From positions 19,055,224-19,119,223 of the forward strand of contig CM044957.1 in the NCBI GenBank assembly GCA_024516035.1: a DNA stretch of 64,000 nucleotides, read 5' to 3'. This document shows, in pieces, positions 1 to 13,100 of this stretch. The position numbers and the translations under genes are program-made. Positions within the stretch are counted from its first letter, which is position 1, and every line of letters begins with the position of its first letter. Source of the stretch: Bactericera cockerelli (lineage: Eukaryota; Arthropoda; Insecta; Hemiptera; Triozidae). The notes beneath the pieces are model-generated. The model did no database searches. It saw only the letters and a list, made by a program, of their open reading frames with translations, and had not been told where the DNA came from.

Positions 1-23
1 CCCCCCCCCCCCCCCCCCCCCCC
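1..23. repeat. poly-C homopolymer at window edge
   Basis: The window opens with an uninterrupted run of 23 C, followed by ordinary AT-rich sequence. Homopolymers of this length are often sequencing or assembly edges, so nothing functional is claimed. Confidence 0.8.
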
Positions 24-384
24 ATCCCCGAGACCGTCCCTGAGTCAAGTGGCAGAGATTGAGATTGGATCTTGCAGGATCAGAAGAAAAGGGGGTGATC
101 TTCGGGAAGCTTAGAGCAACAGGAAGCTGAAATTGATTCGGACAGGTGAGGGAGAACGATGGAGCAGACCTCCTTTTTGTCCTGGATATTCAGACTATTC
201 AGCTTAGTATTCAAATTAATAATATAGAGTGACATTTCTGGTGAAGACCGATAGATTTGAAGACAATCTTCTTCATTATTGAAGTTGCTTGTTTCATCGA
301 GTTATGATGTATTCAGCGTTTAATATCCGCTGGCTTTTGAACTCTTTGGAAACTTCAAAGGTGCTTTTGAATATTTTTGTACCA

Positions 385-960
385 AATTCCGATAGAAAAA
401 AATTTGGTGTGATACCACACGACTTTCCTTATCCCTCGAAAAGAAGTCAAATTCCACCATTGGTGACTCAAAGATAACATTTAGCTAAAAATCAATGTCA
501 AATTCGTAATCAGCACCTCAAAATCATTGGATCTGATATGTCACAAAACCCATCTACTTTAAATATTAAAAAGTTGGTCTAATTGGGACCCTCGAAAATA
601 CCGGTAAATCAGAGCCGGGTTCGAAAAAATTCAAGTTATCAACAAAAAAAAAATATTCTAAGAAAATTTTGTTCTCTAACTTTTTTTGTATCTTTGCGAT
701 TTTTGCGGCCCTCCGATTTCAACCAAAGGTTTTGTGGTTCGTCTGGTGTATAAAATTAATTTTCATACCAAATTTCAAGTCTCTAGCTCTTACCGTTCTC
801 GAGATAACGTGTTCAAACACAGACAGACACACAGAAACACGGACGCACGGAAAAATGGCCGAAAACATTTATTTTAGTACGTGAGGCTATGATTCGTCCA
901 AAAATGTGAAAACTGGGTAGGTCCAATTTTCGAGGAATACAATACTTTTCTTATCGTATA
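385..960 (+). repeat. dispersed repeat family R, copy 1 (probable non-LTR 3' region)
   Basis: This block shares a long, diverged similarity with 18413-18840 (opposite strand) and 38216-38472 (same strand). Shared landmarks are the text around CACACGACTTTCCTTATC (about 418), ATCAATGTCAAATTCGTAATC (about 492) and CTCAAAATCATTGGAT (about 517). Its 3' part (about 770-850) has AAATTTCAAGTCTCTAGCTC followed by a run of ACAGACAGACACACAG, a layout common at the 3' ends of arthropod LINE-type repeats. No ORF of substance is present. That it is a LINE 3' untranslated region is inference; that it is a dispersed repeat is seen directly. It lies just upstream of the first RNF207 exon. Confidence 0.6.
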
Positions 961-1197
961 GATAGGGAAAGTAATATCACGAAAGTAATAGAACTAAAGA
1001 AATAAACAGGCGAGTATTTTTTTATAATTCTTGTCTTCCTGGTGACTTCGGCTGAAAGTAAACACATTACGGACTTTACCCCATTTGCTAAACCATCACT
1101 CACATCCACACAACAACACTCACGGCCACACATTTCGCTCGGCAGGTGTGATTGTTTCCCCTGCTGCAAAACGTCCTCTCTCCAGGGTTCGGGAAGC

Positions 1198-4100
1198 ATG
1201 TACCAGCAGTCAGCGGAAGGGCCGCCCCCGGGACCGGCCGAGGCTGAAGACGTGGCCACGCCCACAACGTGTGGCCCCAAAAACCCACTGCTGTGCCATG
1301 TCTGCGATGACTACTACACCGAGCCATGTCTGCTGTCCTGCTACCACAGCTTCTGTGCCAGGTGTCTGCGGGGTCGGACGGTGGATGGCAAACTGTCCTG
1401 TCCTATTTGTGGGTGAGTTGTGATATAGGTTTAAAGAAAACTCGTATTTATCTTCACTCATTTTGTTTCTTATACCTTCCTGTGTGCCTGCTAACGGGTT
1501 GGTTTACTGTGCTCTACATAGTATTTATATTACGGTTGAACTTTATATTATCACAAAAAAATCAGTTTTGTGTTAAAGTGGAAGTTGTAGATTGTTAATA
1601 CTTTAGAAGATCATCTCTTGTATCTCTCGTCTTCCAGCCAGCACACTTTGCTCAAGGAAGGCTCCAGTCTGCCTCCCCCTGACATGGTGCTCAAGCAACT
1701 CATAGAGGTGGCTAATGCTGAGAATCCGCCTTGCGCCAACTGTGACAAGCGGGACCGGAATGCCATGTACTTCTGCTCCACCTGTGGTGAGATTAAAAAA
1801 AAAAATATATATATATATATTTATTTTTTTTTTTCGATTGAGGGCGCTGTGCTGGATAGTCGCACGTACTCACGAACTATTTTTATTGTGCATCATCTCA
1901 AAAAATATTCATGACATTCTACTCGACATATACATTATGAACTTATACAAATTTTATTATTATTTATGAACGCCATTCAAATATTATGTATTTTTGCTTC
2001 AAGCTCAACGCTATCTATCAGCTATCACAGTAGTCGAGTCGAGGGCAAACGATCTTGTTAGAATTAAGTTTTATGATAGTACGAATGAACATTAGACTTA
2101 ACACTTTATTTATTTTATTTTGGGAATGGTCTTGACATACACGTATGATTATGAATGATCTGTCGGAAAATTTAAGGAAAAAAAGGTTTAATAGGGCTGT
2201 CTACCATTTGATAATAGCAACCAAGTAGGTACACCTCACTAGTGATATTCTAATACTTCACTTACCTACCTACCTATACAGTAGTTCAACATATTTTACT
2301 ATCAGAACTATCAGAAGCACAACCTTTAGGTGGTATTTTTATGTATCTATGAAAGCATAAGATACAATTTTATGAAAGGTACAAGTGTTCTTTTTTTTTT
2401 CTCATACATCGAGAGTGATACTCAGGTATTGATAAAGTTTGTGAAATGTAGAAGATTTACAATTTTATACTTTCAACTAGAAAACCTATTGTGTTGCAAA
2501 TTTCCTTTGTTGACTTTTGTACTGTTTGTCTGCTTGAAGAGGAAGATAACAGAGATACATACATAGGTAATCCCATAGGTATATAATAAGAGACTAGAAA
2601 ATATTCAAGTTATCTACACTGACATGTCACAAAAGTATGTAGGTTCGCAAAGAAAATACAGGGTGGGGCAAAAGTCTGGAAACCCCTGAATAACTTTCGA
2701 ATGGCTTCTTCGGTAAAATTAAAATTTTGTAAGGTAAACTGGGCTAATAAGACCTTCTTTTAGAGTGGGGTCGATTTTTGTTGCCGGCCCCCATGTCGGG
2801 GTTAGGGGGGGTAACTTCATTTTTTTAAATACGAACCCCCACCTTGCGATACATTTTTGGAAAGGTCTTTAAATAAGAAATACATTGGTGCAAATTTTAT
2901 TTTTTTAATAAAAACTGTTTGCAAATGGCGTCCAACTTTGTGTATGCAGTAAAGTCTGGAAACCCCTGGATATCCTTTGAAAGGGCTTTCTCAGTTAATT
3001 CAAAATTGTGCACGGTAAGTCGGGGTAATTAGACCTTTCCAAAAATGTATCGCAAGGTGGGGTTTCGTATTTAAAAAAATGAAGTTGACCTCCCTGGCCC
3101 CGACATGGGGGCCAGTAAAAAAAAATCGGTCCAATTCTAATATAAGATCTAATTACCAAGGATTACCGTACACAATTTTAAATTTACTGAGAAAGTCCTT
3201 TCGAAAGATATTCAGGGGTTTCCAGACTTTACTGCATACACAACGTTGGACGCCATTTGCAAACAAATAATATTAAAAAAATAAAATTTGCACCAATATA
3301 TTTCTTATTTAAAGACCTTTCCAAAAATGTATCGCAAGGTGGGGGTTCGTATTTAAAAAAATGAAGTTGGCCCCCCTGGCCCCGATATGGGGGCCGATAA
3401 CAAAAATCGACCCCACTCTAAAAGAAGGTCTTATTAGCCCGGTTTACCATACAAAATTTTAAGTTTACCGAAGAAGGCATTCGAAAGTTATTCAGGGGTT
3501 TCCAGACTTTTGCCCCACCCTGTATATATAGGTACGTGTACATCATTATAATTGACATTCCAACAAAGAAAAAGGTATATGAAACATGGTAGGAATTCCT
3601 TTGAGTCTACCTAGTACCTACAATACCTACTTATTCAATAGGTAGGTGCGAGTACCTTCTTAATTCAATTTTTTGTGGTACATATCATATTGTTCTCAAC
3701 TTTTTCTGGTAGATTGTGAAGGGGACACTTTCATAAATGCTTTATTCATTCCTACCATTCTACTTGAAAAGTACAAAGCACTATAGAATTTATTTTATGT
3801 TGAAACCTCCTGGTTTGTAAGACGATGAAGTACCTACCTATCGTACCTTCTGTAATATTTACAGAGGTAAATTTGAAAAGAAAAAGAAAAAAATATCCTC
3901 TTTGCTTTTAGTTCTTTACCTCTGACCTACAAACAAGATACATAAAATACAATACAATACAATATTGTTCATTCTCTTAAGAACCACTTCTCTCTATTTT
4001 CCTATTTTCCTCTTGAGAATTCTATTTTTTCTTCTGTTTTGCCTCCTCTCTTGAAAATGTCATCCAGGTTTGTTTTTTTTTTTAATTTCCATAAATTATA

Positions 4101-7100
4101 ATTGTTTCCGTTTTTTACGAACCATGCACATACACTACAAACACGCGCACACACACATGCACGCACACACACACACACATGCACACACACACACACACAC
4201 ACACCACAAAACACATAGGTACCTTCCATCGCATCGACTAAAACTAGAAATGGGCTCCTGGGACGTAAAACATTTTTTCAAATTGAAAATAATTTGGACA
4301 ATGAAAATTTCAGCCCATTACATTACATTACTTGCCTTTTTTTAAATGGTAAGCAAACTGAAAAAACACCGTCATTTTGTTTTAGGCCAATCCCTGTGTT
4401 CCCGCTGTCGCGAGAACACGCACCGGGCCAAGATGTTCTCCACCCATGATATAGTCCACCTGTCCAAGTGTGCCAAGGAAACTTTCAAGCGGGTAAGAAT
4501 CAAGAGGTTGGGTGGAAAACAGTGCCTGGTAACTATTCCCGCCATCCAGATAGATTTCATCAGTCTGAACAGAAAAGTCGTCATTTTGTTATTACATAAA
4601 TTATTTTTTCTTTGAAGTGTTTTCTTATGTATACCTAAATTATTATTTTAACTTTCCTTTAAAGCTTTTTATAAATACCTAAACATACTCGCTCTATCAT
4701 TATACACACAGTAAAGGTAACGAGACGTAAGAGGTCATATGAACCTCCCCTTTGGCACCGAGTAAGGATACCAAAGAGAAAGAGGCGAAATTTGCGGTGC
4801 CTCTCGGTTTACACACCTCACTTGAGAATGTATTTTTTACTGTAAACCGAGAGCCATTGCAAATTTTCCCACTTTTGAATCCTTATTTGGCGCTAAAGGG
4901 GAGATTCATATGACGTCTTACGTCATCTCATTACCTGTACAATGTACATTACTTTATTATGCTTCCAGTGGGTGTTCTTCCTAAATGTAGCCCTTCTTGT
5001 TTTATTTTCCAGTGCGTAATGCACGGGGAGCAGTTCATCATGTTCTCCAATAACCAGAAGATCATGCTCTGCGTGAACTGTTTCCGAGATACTCCGCCGG
5101 AGTCGCGTCAGTACTGCGTGGATATCGACACAGCGTTCAGTCAGAGCTCTAAGAAAATGGAGCGCTCTCTGTCGGTGAGTATTTCCTTAACACTTTGAGC
5201 CCATGAATACCATATATGGTCCTCAGCTGACATTTCACAGAGGACATGAGTACCATATATGGTACTCACCCAAAATTTCACTGTCGACTTGTGTACTCTA
5301 TATGGTATTCACGACCATCCTTTTCTCGGAAGACATGAGTACTCCCTATGGTATTCGTTTCTATGTGTATCTCATAGAGAACAGGTTCTTGTGGTCCTTG
5401 GGAGCAATGTTTGAGTGTTGGGTTCTGAAATTTGTGGTCCCTCGTGCTCACTCGCCGATCCCAGCTCTGGGGCTCAAAGTGTTAACGTGAGAGTTATGCT
5501 ATTACAGTATGTCCGTGGCGCAGTGGTTAAGAGCATTGGTCACTAACCCGGAGGTTGCGGGTTCGAATCCCGGCCAGAGAGGAAATTTTCCATTTCCGGA
5601 ATGGCATGGATGTTAAGGTACAGTGCCCTGAAGTAATGCGAAAGCTGTTCCGGGGCACACTTACCTTTAAAAAAAAAAGTATGTCACAGCATAGTAGATA
5701 CTACATATGGAAGTCCATGCCAATTGAATGTGTTATAGAGTATTTTTAATTCTTACTGAGGGTGGGTTTAAATGCATATTTAAACAGACTGATAACTTGA
5801 AAATCTAAGTGTCTCATACACAGTCAGTACCTAATATTGAACCAAAATGTCAATCACATTTTCAATATCTACCTATCTCATTTAAAAATGCTCAATATGC
5901 TCACTTAAGGATTAATTGATATTTTAGGAATGTTTCAACCATATTAATTGCAATTTAAAGCTAAGATAATGATTTAAAGCTTAATTACTTGTTCAATTCA
6001 ATACGTTTGATCGTCTAGAACTTTAGACTCTGGAGGCTACTTAGAAACTATCTGGTGATGTATTTTAACTGTTAAATTAGGTTGAATGTGTATTGATAAA
6101 GGCAACCTAAACGTATTCTGTATCCGGCAGGTCTTGTGCGAGGTTCAGTCATCAGTTAGGAATGGTTTGCTCAACTGTCGCAGCTTGCTGGATGAGTTGC
6201 AGCTCAATTGTGAATCAGAGAAGATGACCATCCAGTCCTTCTGCCAGGGCATGATAGATGCCATCACCAAGACACAGAACTCTATGATCATGGAGGTGCA
6301 GAGGTAATGTAGTGGACATCATTTATGAAAGGTACCAATACAGGATTTTATATTCTAAGCCAGTGTTTATCACACTTTTTTATTCAGCGTCCCTTAAAAA
6401 AGGTTTTGGTTCCGCGACCACTATAATTTAAAAAGTTTATCGTTCACAGCACACCTCTTTATTCATTTTTTTACTTTCTATTACCTATAAGGTATAGACA
6501 GTATTTTTTTCGGTCGTTTTTTTAGTTTACTAAAGGAGAACATAAGGGTTGTTTTGGTATTCACACCTGTAATCCATTGATAAAATTATTTTTGTTATTC
6601 CTAGACAATTTGAGTCTAAAGACCGTACGTTCAGAAGCCAACTGAACTTCCTCAACGCTTCTCTTCCGATCATCCAACACCATGTCCTCCTGTGCAAGAC
6701 TTTCTCCACCCATGCTAACAAGTTCCAGTTCCTGCAGCTAGTCTATCCCATGATGGAGCGCATGACGGCAGTGGCATCCTTGTCACAACCAATGAAGTAA
6801 GCCAACCTGATGGAGTCGGATGAGTTCCAACAAACTTTTTAGTATTAATTTGTTGGGAGCGACCACGATTAATTGGTTAGAAGGACTAATTAAGAAGTGT
6901 AAAATACTCGTAACTTCCGTTGGTTTCTACTCTTCCTTGAACCAAGTATTCATTCAGCGTTTTTTCTCTGAACAACATGATTTCTGGGAGACAACACGCT
7001 TTTTGATAGGAGATCCCCTGTAAATCCAATGACTTTATTCTAAGAATCAATTTTTATAATAGAATTACCAACGTAAGAGGTGGATTAGAAACTTTCTTTG

Positions 7101-10100
7101 GTTGGTTTGATTCTCTTGAGACAGAGTAGAAAAGCTATTTTCGCTTCAATTTTAGTATGAATATTTACATCCTTGATGTAGGATCAAAATTCCATGGCTC
7201 GATTGGTTTCTGAAACTTAAAAACAAGGGACTTTTTTTACTAGCAAACCACATACCTACCACAAATCTCGGATTTGATACTTTCACAATTAAATTTGTCA
7301 TCTAACCCTCCAGGCAGCTTCACAACAGCGCCATCCGCACCAACTACCGCACAGAATTTGCTCACTCCCTGGAGCCCTGGATTGGCAAACTGATGCCTCC
7401 CCAGCATCCCCAGTCAGCAATGTCAGAGGCAACCACCACTCCCATCAGCAGTGAGTTCATTTTATTGATCATCACACAGAAGCGTCCTTACGAATGACGG
7501 TAGCCAGACACTCCAGCGTTTTGACAGTGAAGTTTCTGCTTGAAATATCCCACAGTTCAACGGAAGTTTGACCGACAACTCGAAAGAAGTTTCTTTTTAA
7601 TTGAAGATTTTCAAAACAAAATTATAAAATTTAATAAAGGCTCAATGATCGTGTAAAAGTAGGAATCCCTTAGTCGATATATTATTTTATTACTATGTTC
7701 AGTAGGTACAACATCGTTGACTTTAGGAAAGGCATACTTACAGCTGTTAAAAGTGGAAGTGTCTGTGCCAGAACCAACCAACCTCAACTTTGAGAAAGAG
7801 TTAAAACTATGCCAACCACAGGTGTGTAGGTTTGGGAAAAGGTAAATTGGAATAAGAAGGCAAGGCAAATTAAAATAAGAAGACTACTAGTCGGTTTTTT
7901 ACTTAAATACTAATTTATAAACCTGCAGGCATCTGAACTTTGGTAATTACATTTCAAAGAATATAGGTACAAAGACAAGAATCATGAAGATTAATGTAAT
8001 AATATTATACTGAATATTATTATTTTTATATTATTTTTTCAAGGTCAATTTGAAACGGCGTCCATGGGAGCATCGACGCCGGGTCTTCAGTCCACCACGC
8101 CGCAACCTATGGCTTCTGCCCCCTCGGTGACTCCTCCTTCCAAGAAGCAACATACAAAGGCGAAAACACTGGAGGGAGAAGGCACCTTCTCAAACCACTG
8201 CAGGAGCTTTGACACTCAGATCAAGGTATGATCAAGGATAACTACTTCATAGAGGAAGTCATTTACTAAATTTCTTAGCTAAATAGAAATAATGTGTATA
8301 TTTCAAAGGTAAAACATTTCTTCCAACTCACTACCGAGAGGAGGCGTGCCTCTGTTGCTCGAGCTATTGCCCCTTCGGATGGCCTGTGATATCTTTTGTA
8401 TCAGGAACTGATGCGAGCTAGAATCACCAGAAACGCGCCGAAGGGCAGAGCCAATCTTTTTTAGAAAATATCTCGACTCAGCGGCAATAGGTGAGTTCGG
8501 TGCGAAGATTACCCGCACCTTTTTCGCATGTATGAATTCGGTGCCGCCTAAAAAAGGTGATGTATGAGTTCGGTGCGGCCCTAATGACTTATAAATTGAT
8601 TATTTTTTTATAATGTACTCTGTTGCTTTTTAACAGTCATCCTACTGTTTGAAGTTAGTAGATTATGTTGTAGACAGTTACATTCAGCAAGGCTATCCAT
8701 TTCCTCCTTGAAGGCCATGCCTAGGGTTAATAGTAGGGTTAGGTAAAATACAATGAAGGCCATGCCTTGGGTTTATAGTAGGATTAGGTAAAATACAATG
8801 ACGGCCATGCCTTGGGTTTATAGTAGGGTTAGGTAAAATACAATGAAGGCCATGCCTTGGGTTTATAGTAGGGTTAGGTAAAATACAATGAAGGCCATGC
8901 CTTGGGTTTATAGTAGGGTTAGGTAAAATACAATGAAGGCCATGCCTTGGGTTTATAGTAGGGTTAGGTAAAATACAATGAAGGCCATGCCTTGGCTTTA
9001 TAGTAGGGTTAGGTAAAATACAATGAAGGCCATGCCTTGGCTTTATAGTAGGGTTAGGTAAAATACATTGAAGGTCATGCCTATAAGGAAAAAAATACTA
9101 TAATTACCTGATCATCAGGGCAAGTACCAGGGCACCGAATTCATACATGACCTTTTTTAAGCGGCACCGAATTCATACATGAACTTTTTTAGGCGGCACC
9201 GAACTCATACATTTTTTTATTTTCCGCACCGAACTCATACATAGCCGACTCAGCTGCCCAAGGACCCAACGTCTCAACTGAGAACGCAACAAAGCTATAG
9301 TTGTCTTATATTCTTGAGTATTTCAAGTGCTTTTTGCGTGCAGCATTTGTTACACCATCCGGCCTCTTCCCATTACTCGCAACAGTCCAGCAGGTTCCAA
9401 CTGAGAGCTTATGTTTATGAATTGAAGAGCTCGCTTGATTATAAAATTTATTTCAGAATGGCGAGAATACCTTTCTGGATTTTTCTTGCACCACAAGCCA
9501 TGATTTTTCTTGCAGCTCAAAAATAGAAATAGACTTCTTTTGTATGATTTTTATGATATTGATAAATATGTTACTATCACGACGATGGTTATTGCCAAAA
9601 CTCATCTACTCACATCACTCAGCTACTCACATCACTCTCACGCGACGAGTCAGCTGTATAATCAGAACATAATTTGCCAAGTTTAATAGGGACAGACCAA
9701 GACGGTCATCCTAAATTGTAAGTTGTAGGAACAAATTGCATAATATACTTCCGCTGGCAGGAACTTGGCTCTCAACTGACTAACGTGCGTGACAGACTTG
9801 GAGATCTGCATCGAGACATCACGCTGATTCGCCGTGCCGGCACGCCTCCCCTCATCCTCCGCTACCAGAACATATCCCGTGACTGTCACCGGCTCCATGA
9901 CACACTGGAGAGGAACCAGGTAGAGCTGGAGCGTCTGAGATCCGTGTTCCAGTCCATCTGGCAGGAGCAGCTGTACCGGATCCACGTGGAACAGGACATC
10001 TTCCAGAGTCAGGTGGGAGAAAGACATAAGATTTTCTATTTGCAACCGCTTTTCAGTGAAGAGAAAATACAATTAGCCAGCGTCGATGGCATGTTGAATA

Positions 10101-13100
10101 CACCGGTTCCCTTCAGAACACCGAAGTTAAGCGACATCCAGCGAGGTTAAGACTTGGATGGGTGACCATTCAAATTCTAATTCTCGTGACGCTGGCTTTT
10201 CCCGGCCCCACTCAGGCTGGGTGAGGTCAATGTGAGTAGCAGGTTTGTGAGTTTCCTGCGAATGGAGGGTAAAACCCCCGTCGTGATATGACCATGGCAG
10301 TTGAAAGCGACGTTAAACCCCATTTAAAAAAGAAAGAAAATACAATCAGGACATCTTCTACTTCTATCTGAAGTGTTTTAACACTTTGATCCCATGAATA
10401 CCATATATGACCCTCAGCTGACATTTCACAAAGGACATGAGTACCATATATGACCCTCACCCAAAATTTCACTGTAGACTTGTGTACTCTTTATGGTATT
10501 CACGACCTTCCTTTACTTGGAAGACATGAGTATTCCCTATGGTATTCGTTTCTATGTGTTTCTCATAGGGAATAGATTCTAGTGGTCCTTGGGAGCAATG
10601 TATGAGTGTTGGGTTCTGAAATTTGTGGTCCCTCGTGCTCACTCGCCGATCCCAGCTCTGGGGCTCAAAGTGTTAAGGACTCAATTGGTTTCATTTTTCT
10701 TATGTATTCATCACTATAGACTGGTTTGGATTCCACAAGAGAAGCACCATGTATGGATTCTTATGTATTGATACTACCAAAATATAAACTCTCGTATCAA
10801 AAAATCAACTCTAGCTTGTACAAGTTATTATTATTATTATTTTTTTTTTTTTCAAATACTAAAAAGTCAAGTAATATTTGGTTTTTTGTTTTTCCAATAA
10901 CACCCACTCTCTGTTTCCTAGATGAACGAGATTCACCGCCTTCAGAAGGAAGTGGAACAGGTGGAGTCAGTAGCGCAACAGCTGGAGCCCATAGTGAAAC
11001 AGCTCTCCAATCAGAAGGGGCTGGACGAAATAGCTAGTCTACACAACCTGGTGGACCGACTGACAGACCACTATCTACAGTCCCAGGGCCAGTGAGTACA
11101 AGTAGTGTTTTCTTTAGACTCTCAGATATTCCCATCATGTCAACAGTTTCATTAGTTGTTTATATGTTTATAAGATATGGAACAGTTGCGTATACTTGCA
11201 CTTACTTTGAACCCCCATACAGAGTTTCTTCATTTTGCCCAGTCAGTAGAGTACTTATTCATCTTGCATGCCCATCTCATTCATATCGTTTCTGACTTGA
11301 TCTCACCATTTGGACTCCGGTCTCCCCTGTAGTCTTCTTCTCTGTAGCCTTGACACTCGACAGTGAATCCTCCATTCCTCATAATTTTAGAGTTAACAAT
11401 TTTTATATATTACTAGCGGGTTACACCTGCCGCTTCTGGTTACATTTTTTATCCTTACTCCGTGTAGCTTAACCCTAGAGAGAGATATCTTAGTCTGGAA
11501 GAATTCCCTGATCCAAACGGATCTATTTGCAAAATTTCAAGTTTCTCGGTCAAAAATGTGCATTTGTACAACTTCATTTTATAGATATAGATATAAATCA
11601 TAGAAATACCAACAACAGGCCAAACTTTGGCTCAGTAGGTACAAATTATATTCTAACAATTACATTCAAATTTTGAAGAACATGAACATGAAGAGTGCTA
11701 CTCTGCTCTAAGTGCTACATACCTAATTAAATTTTGTATTCTAAGAGGAAAGAAACGCCACCTTACTGAAGTATTAAATTGCTTAAATGAGTGAGAGCAA
11801 ATTCTGTACCTATAACGAATATATTTGCTCTCAATTTACCCAGCCATCGTCTTTAAAGATTTTTTTGGGTGATTCCATTACTTTCCTTTCTATAGGATAT
11901 GGAAAGTAAGTAAAAATGCTCAGGTACCTACTCTATGCGCAAACAATAAGATTTCCATCTCTGTCTCTCTCACATTCCCTCTTACTCTTCCTTTACAGAT
12001 TCAAAGGCGACCCCAATGCCCCTAAGCAGGGAGAATGCCATTCAGTGCATATTTCTTCCCCGACCTCTGAAGCCAACATGTTCTATAAAGGCAAGCAAGC
12101 AAAATACAGAATTTTATACTATGTACCTATAAGTACCTACTTCCCTAACCCCCATGCTGGTTACAAAAAGTTACCTAATAATAACAACCATATCCATAGA
12201 AATGTGTTCCTTCTACTCGTTACTATACGCTTTGAAAATACTAGATCCACTAGGTCAACCTAGAAAAACAACAAAGAGCGAGGAGACCAGCAGTCTGGCT
12301 GGGGGACTATAAACAGGGAATAGACCAGCATTGGCTTGGTTCTGGGAGCTCTTGCCAATTATTAGCCTCCTTTTAAAGACAGTGGTAGAACTGCTGAGTC
12401 ATTCCTTAACTGTCTGGCTACCATCGTTCACGATGGCGCCACCCTATGATGATGATGAATAGGTCAAACAAGCTGTTCTGGATCTGGGATGCCGCGACAC
12501 TTTTAAAAAATACCTTAAAACAGAAAGTTAATTTTTAATGTTTCGGAATTTATAATAGAGAGTTTGAAATTCGTGTAATGTTCACTCCAGTTTTTCCTTA
12601 TTCAGATGGTGAGATCAGCAAAGACATGCCTGTGAAGGAGATGTCTCGTCATAGACCCTGCTGTGATCAGACCATGCAACTGGATACCTACCGTACCTTG
12701 AGCACTCGCGGTGTGCTGACCCATCTTATTGAGAAGGTTAATGTGCATATATCTTCTAACCTAAGAAAATAAACTAACTTAAATTAGTTTAAACAAATAA
12801 TAAGGCTCAATATTGACAGAAAAGTTTTATACACAAGAGTATTTAAGTAATCACTGGGGGTAGTTTAGGTATTTGTTTCAGGTAAATGTCAACGCGTTAG
12901 GTGTGTTCGGCCTATTTGGGGTAAACGGTAGCTCTAGCCTCTAGCATCGTCTGGTGAACTCAGTAAGAGTCCGTCACTACCTGCGAGCAAGGTAAATAAA
13001 TTGGTAGGGATTCAGTAGTTATGGTGAAAACCAGACTCAGTCAGTGGATATACCAGTTTTTTTCCGATCGCCGGAGTTAAGAAACGTCCAGTGTAATGAA

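Noticed and set aside
1042..1197. Extending RNF207 upstream to the ATG at 1042
   Set aside because: An acceptor (CTCTCTCCAG) lies at 1185 just before ATG 1198, and the upstream residues do not resemble RNF207; the shorter start is preferred.
8303..8518. Minus-strand 71-codon ORF as an independent gene
   Set aside because: Its N-terminal part lies inside element A; the rest is a retroelement relic continuing past the insertion.
13066..13095. 5S rRNA-like string GATCGCCGGAGTTAAGAAACG
   Set aside because: Too short to be called as a 5S gene or a SINE; only noted as a possible remnant.
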